The position numbers were made by a program, and so were the translations under genes. Below the pieces are notes generated by a model that had not been told where the DNA came from, did no database searches, and saw only the letters and a program-made list of their open reading frames with translations. From contig JAMJFZ010000852.1 in NCBI GenBank assembly GCA_026225945.1, positions 558,001 to 622,000 on the forward strand: a DNA stretch of 64,000 bases, in the 5' to 3' direction. Source of the DNA: Cricetomys ansorgei. Its lineage: Eukaryota > Chordata > Mammalia > Rodentia > Nesomyidae. Below are positions 58,931 to 64,000 of this stretch, piece after piece; positions within the stretch are counted from its first letter, which is position 1; each line of letters begins with the position of its first letter.

Positions 58931-59259
58931 CACAACCCGGCAGACCCTGTTTCTGGATCATTCCAACATGGCTTCCAGACATCCCACACCATGTCCCCGG
59001 ATGTAGGTGCAGATGCGGAAGCTTGTTGCCACAGGGCCCCGAACTTTGGTATAGGTCCCTCAAGGGGACACAAAGTAGTTAGGCACCTTCAGCCTGTGTG
59101 CTCCGGCTTGGGCTTCTGAGACACCCTGACTTCCAGATTGACCAAGATAGTCACGTGACCCTCTCTCAGATGCGATGACTACATTGCTTCCAGGACAGTT
59201 TCCCCTAGGAAGAGGGGAAGGGGTGCCGCTATGCAGGAAGAGCCCGTGTGGGGCAGCAC

Positions 59260-59838
59260 AATGCCCATTGACTGAGCTAGACCCGGTCCTCCGGCCACAG
59301 CCGACTGACTGAAATAGACCCGGCCTCCGGCCACAGCCCACTCACTGAGCTACACTCTGGTCCTCCGGCCACAGCCCACTGACTGAGCTAGACCCGGGTC
59401 CTCCGGCCACAGCCCACTCACTGAGCTACACCCTGTTCCTCCAGCCACAGCCCACTGACTGAGCTACATGCCAGGTCTGCCAGGAATAACCCACTGACTG
59501 AGCTACACCCTGGTCCTCCGGCCACAACCCACTGAGTGATCTACACCCATGTCCCCCGCCACAGCCCACTGACTGAGCTACACGCCAGGTCCTCCAGGCA
59601 TAACACACTGACTGAGCTACACCCGGGTCCTCCATCCACAGCCCACTGACTGAGCTACACCAGGGTCCTCTGGCCACAGCCCACTGACAGAGCTACACCA
59701 GGGTCCTCTGGCCACAGCCCACTGACTGAGCTACACCCAGGTCCTCCGGCCACAGCTCACTGACTGAGCTACACCTGGGTCCTCCGGCCACAGCCCACTG
59801 ACTGAGCTAAACCCAGGTCCTGCTGGCCACAGCCTGCC
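59260..59838 (-). repeat. 38-bp minisatellite in unit C (about 15 units)
   Basis: The longest of the three arrays. Units are more varied than in A: several carry CATGCCAGGTC or CAGGCATAAC in place of the usual GGCCACAGC. Gene-sense orientation is minus. Confidence 0.9.
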
Positions 59839-60362
59839 TTGCACTGTCCACCCTCGATCCCACTCTCACCCTGCTCTGCAAGCAAGCGGGCCACCTGCCC
59901 TCAGGCTGTGCCTGGATTTGCTGTCCATGCAGAGTCCCTAGCTGTCGAAGGGTAAGGTTCATCCCTGTGGGCCCACCTGCGTCCAGGCTGACCACAGGCA
60001 CGAGCTGCCTCTGGAGGGCCACCTCTCCTGAAAGGGGTCGTTCCTCTCCTCCTTGAGCTCTCACCTCCACTCTGAAATCCCTCCATGGCTGTGTCCTGTC
60101 CAGGAACCTCACTGAAGGGTCCTTCCTTCCCCAGGAAACTAGGGTGTGGAAGCAGAGAGAGGGGGCCTCCCCTCTGCCTTCAGCATCATTCCAAGCCCCA
60201 GGCCCCTCACCAAAAGGCTCTAACTCCCCAAGATCACAGAGGCAATGCACAAGTCCTCCACCGAGGTCTCATCCTGACAAGCCTGTGCCCTGTTGCTGGA
60301 GGACAATCCACTGCGGGATCAGGGCTTGTATATCTACAGGTCTGGGGCTTCCACAATGCACC
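59839..60362 (-). other. GC-rich conserved 5' region of MAGE unit C, truncated upstream
   Basis: Matches unit A 17063-17580 on the same strand. Single-base losses, for example in the GGGCAATAC/GGCAATGC place near 60242, disrupt the open frame of A. The match stops at about 60362, before the putative first-exon donor, so this copy lacks that exon and its splice site. Confidence 0.55.
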
Positions 60363-61800
60363 CTACATTCTATTCTTTCCTTATGTCCCTGCATTTTTTT
60401 CAGAGAGACAGGAATTCAATTGGAAAGTCATGTGTTTCTAATTGTTGGTTCATTGTGCATCATTGGGTGTTGGAACTTCCATTGCTCAACTAGGCTGATC
60501 TTGAGAGTTTACTGAATTTCCTTTCTTTAAAGAGGCAATCTGAAAATGCACCAGGAGCCTGGGGATTTCCCTTGCTTCAGTCTGATAAGGAAACCCGGAG
60601 CATAGTCTTCCCTCCCCCTCACAGCCCTAAAACAGAGGAGAAAGGGCTGCATTGAGGAGCTGTGGTAGAGTCTCAGGGAAAGCTGCCATAGGATGCATTG
60701 TGTAGTTTTAATGCATCAGTGATTAACTCAGAGTGACCAATAATGTGTCGGTGTGGCATTAAGGAAAGAAACGAAACCACTTCTGCATGGTGTCACTTAA
60801 CGAAGAGCATGGCCCGTATTTGAATTTTCTATTTAATTTGCCTTTGTGTCCTGTTCTTTCTATCAGTTGTATAAGTATGGATCTGTGTCTCTGTGAATTT
60901 TTCCCTGTGTTTGTGTTTCTCTGTTTATCTGTTATTTCTGTTCCTCATGAAGGACTTTGCTCTCTTTTTTCCTGAACAGCAGTGAAATCACCACATGGGA
61001 AAGGAATGATGGATACTTTTACAGAAATATTTATCAAGTATTTAAGTCACTGACCCCAACTGACCCAGATATCAAACATTTTTACAACTTTACAAACATC
61101 ATTATTTTTCAAGCAGCATCAGAATCCTACCTTGAGAAATATGGTAGACATTCATTTTTAAGGCCACTCTCAGCTAATTTTCTTTTTCCCAAAAATGATT
61201 ATCACAACGCATATGAAAACACATGTGCGTTATTCTTGGGTTAAGGGTATGGAGGAGTTTGTAACTTATCATTACAGTTATGCATTTACTTAAGTTTTTA
61301 AGCAGTGATCCCATGGAAAGCCCAAGGAAAGCAAGTTAGGCTAGTCGTTACACTTTTCTCTTAGCAGCATGTGAAACAGACTGAGTGCCCAGTAGGATAG
61401 CAGTCTTACATACCCTTAAGGTATATTGTCAGCTCTGACTGTGAGGTTCAGCAAAATTTCCAGCTTCTTAGAATGTAAGAGATATGTGTGTCATCCTGTA
61501 TTACCACAGGATACCATTCAGTCAGCAATGAGAGGAGCAAAGTTAAGAAGAGATTGTGAATCAGGATGATTCAATGAAATATTTCACCCATCAAGCTTCA
61601 ATCAATAAGGTCTGTATCAGTAAGCATGCAATCATGGAAAGAGGATGTACGGTAAGTTTATAAGATAGTACAAGAAATACAGAAATATAGGTTCATAGGA
61701 AGCAGAATTACTAAGAAGGCAACTTGAATCACCTGACTCATTCCAGTGGGAATCCATTACCATCCCTCTTTATACCACCAGACCTAGTATCTCAAAGCCT
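60363..61800. other. No gene recognised
   Basis: AT-rich. One 95-codon frame at 60957 is not similar to any family I know and is not supported as an exon. Confidence 0.4.
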
Positions 61801-61804
61801 TCCA

Positions 61805-61878
61805 CCTTCTTGACAGTGAATAGGAGCCATTTCTAAGGTTCTCAGAGAAGTGATGTCTAGTCCTCTTTGTGAGTCAAG
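61805..61878 (+). other. Exon-like remnant resembling the first exon of MAGE units
   Basis: GAGCCATTTCTAAGG, TTCTCAGAGAAG and GAGTCAAG are followed by GTGAGATC (donor at 61879). The order mirrors GAGGCCTTTACTGAG, TTCCCAGAGAAG and GGGACAAG/GTGAGG in unit B at 32350-32414. No MAGE coding exon follows within the window. Confidence 0.35.
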
Positions 61879-61879
61879 G

Positions 61880-64000
61880 TGAGATCTGGGAATGGAATAT
61901 GTCATCAAAAATGCAACCTGTACTATATGCAGAATACTCACCAAATGCTCCTTCAAGAGTCCTCCAGCAAAAGAGTTCCCCTATTCTGTGAGAATCAGCC
62001 CAACCTCACCCTTTCACAGCCATATCTGATGAGTTGGGGACATAAAACCAGTTTTGGAGGTTCTGAAGTGGAGATGGCCATGCATGCCCCTTTCTGAAGC
62101 TGGACTACAAACTCTTTCTTGTGAGAGAGTTCTCAGTGAATGCACCCTGGTACCAAGTAGGGGGCCCACCTAGGAACCACATTCTTGCACTTGGAAAACA
62201 CTAGGACCCCCTACACTCCTATCAGCCCTGGTAGACCTTGGGGGGAGAGTAACCAGACTCCCTGCACCTTTGTATTATCCTGTAGTGTATCCGGGGCACT
62301 GGGCATTTCCCTGGAGAGTAAGGCCTCAGATCTGCCAAGGTATGGGACGAGGACCCTTGAGGAGGCAAAAGGAGAGCTCTGATAAGAAACTTGAAAATGG
62401 TTTCTGCTGTGAGCCCTGATTCTGGAGAAGTCTGTGGACTAAAGCCTTCATCTCTGACTTCTTGTGAAGGGATAAGGTGAGGATCAGAGGTGGCATTTGC
62501 CTGAAAGATGTATCTCAGGTTCAGCATGTGCCTTGGAAGGAGTTAATACAAATCTTCAGAATCCAGGAGACAGAAGAGGACCCCTGCTCCTTCTGCCAGT
62601 TTGATGAACAGCCTAGGTGTGTCCAGGTATGATCCATCTTCACCTTTGTCTCTTTTCTCAGGGAGGTGAGTTATGGTGTGCGATGTTATTTACATAGCCC
62701 AGGGAGAGCCACATACCGTTAGCAGAGGAGGTGTCTAGTATCTACTAGTGATCAAGGTGATCTAGGATGATGAGAAGAGAATGTGTGGAGGTGCTTAACA
62801 TCCACTTAAACAAGTGACCACATAGAGCCCATATTGCCTTTGTTCTGATACCTGGCAAGCTCTGTACGCGTTGTCTTTGTGGCTGCTCTCCTTTCTGCCT
62901 CAGGACTGCGGGGCAGGTAGGAGGTCTCAGTGATCTGAGGACCTAGTAGTAAGGTTTTCAGAGAGTGAGCAAAGGGAAGAGTCCCAGAATGTTCCAGATT
63001 CTGCATGGATGACTGCATGGACTTCTTGTGATGACTGCATGTGCTGTGTGTCTGTGCCCTGGGACTAGCCCTTGGGGGAACTAAATGACAAGCTTAATTG
63101 AACTCCATCAAGCAGGGAGGTGGGAGTCTTTGGGAAGATGAGTTCTAGTGTAAAGGGAACCTGTTGGGAAGGACAAATCAGATGAAGGCGCTGCACTAAA
63201 GGAGCACAGCAGACGTTAGTCCAGGCCATGTAGGCATTTCTGGGGATTCCATGGAAGCATGGAGGTGACGTGGCACCTGCTCACACCTCCTGATTGTTCC
63301 CAGGATCCTTTGGAGTTGAGGAACTTGACTTGAGTGTGTGACCTTGGTATTTGCAGGTGTTCCACGATCTCCCATCAGACTAGATTGGAACGTAAGAGCT
63401 CAAGTTATCTTTTATTATTGTTTATTATTTATTATTGCCTGAGAGTTCTATAAAACAAAAAGACAGATAATCCTGTAATCCCTACTTGCCCAAGGACAGA
63501 TAACTTCCAGGAATACCTGGTGCGTATTGCTCATTTGAGATAATAGGCCATGTGTGTAGATTCCCTAAGTAAGTTTAGTTAATCCAACTGCTCTTGATGT
63601 ACTCGAACTGCTCTAGATATTCTTAGTCACTGGTAGGTGGGAGATACCCAGAACGGAAGTATGTCAGAATATATGCTTGCCCCTGATTCGACCTGGTGGG
63701 AAAGTACATAGCAGTATGGGCTCTGCCTTTATAACGATCTGGCAAATGTGATTCAAAACTATTTTGTGGGAACTCTGGATCATTTTGTGGCTCAGGACCC
63801 GACCAGGATCTAATCAATTTAATTAAAGCTTGCTTCAAGTTTTGCTCAAAACTGTGGTGATGGTCTTATTCCTGACCATGAGATTAACAGGCTCTCTCTC
63901 CAAGGGATGGTTAAAAGTAACCTCAGTTCAGAGCACAGACAGGGCCCTACAGAAGCCTTTCTCTCATGCCTCCCATATTCCTGGGCAGGATTGTCAGTCT
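61880..64000. other. No gene recognised
   Basis: Short open frames only. Some phrases such as GCCTCAGGACTGCGGGGCAGGTAGG near 62900 have the look of a 5' noncoding exon with a donor, but nothing firmer. A short TTTATTATTG run lies near 63411-63436. Confidence 0.35.

Overview
This window looks like rodent nuclear DNA, most likely from the X chromosome. It has no dense bacterial-type coding. It carries rodent SINEs (B1, B2/B3-type and ID-like), a rodent hAT-type element with terminal inverted repeats, many microsatellites, and spliced or single-coding-exon genes. The two recognisable gene families, MAGE-A (closest in my judgement to the MAGEA10 branch) and HSFX (X-linked heat-shock-factor-like), both belong to X-linked cancer/testis-type gene clusters in mammals. 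Species cannot be fixed from the sequence alone.

Layout. 0-6.8 kb: no gene; old repeats, a (TC)n tract and an AT-rich stretch. 6.8-17.7 kb: MAGE unit A on the minus strand, made of a downstream flank interrupted by repeat insertions, a MAGE coding exon with two premature stops, a 73-bp noncoding exon, a 71-bp minisatellite enclosing a promoter-like block (two ETS sites and a YY1-like site), and a 38-bp minisatellite. 17.7-24.6 kb: repeats, including a compact LTR-like family. 24.6-26.5 kb: a degraded copy of the DNA lying 3' of the HSFX gene. 26.5-32.3 kb: SINEs, (CA)n/(GA)n, a G-rich stretch and an LTR. 32.3-37 kb: MAGE unit B on the plus strand, inverted relative to A, with one frameshift. 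37-42.6 kb: SINEs and large GATA, TG and AT microsatellites. 42.9-44.7 kb: MAGE copy D, plus strand, more divergent and clearly broken. 45.7-46.2 kb: solo LTR. 50.3-52.0 kb: an intact two-exon HSFX-like gene on the plus strand. 52-56 kb: its 3' flank and then the downstream flank of MAGE unit C. 56.4-60.4 kb: MAGE unit C, minus strand, frameshifted. 60.4-64 kb: mostly unassigned, with a possible leftover MAGE 5' exon near 61.8 kb.

How it fits together. The window is a segmental-duplication patchwork. A four-part unit (upstream GC-rich exon region, minisatellite, 73-bp exon, MAGE coding exon plus flank) is present three times (A minus, B plus, C minus), with a fourth older MAGE (D). All four MAGE copies carry different disabling changes. 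Only the HSFX-like gene reads as an intact conventional gene. The 3' end of C is almost the same as that of D, although C's 5' half matches A, which suggests gene conversion. No viral coding genes, CRISPR arrays or recognisable structured RNA genes were seen.
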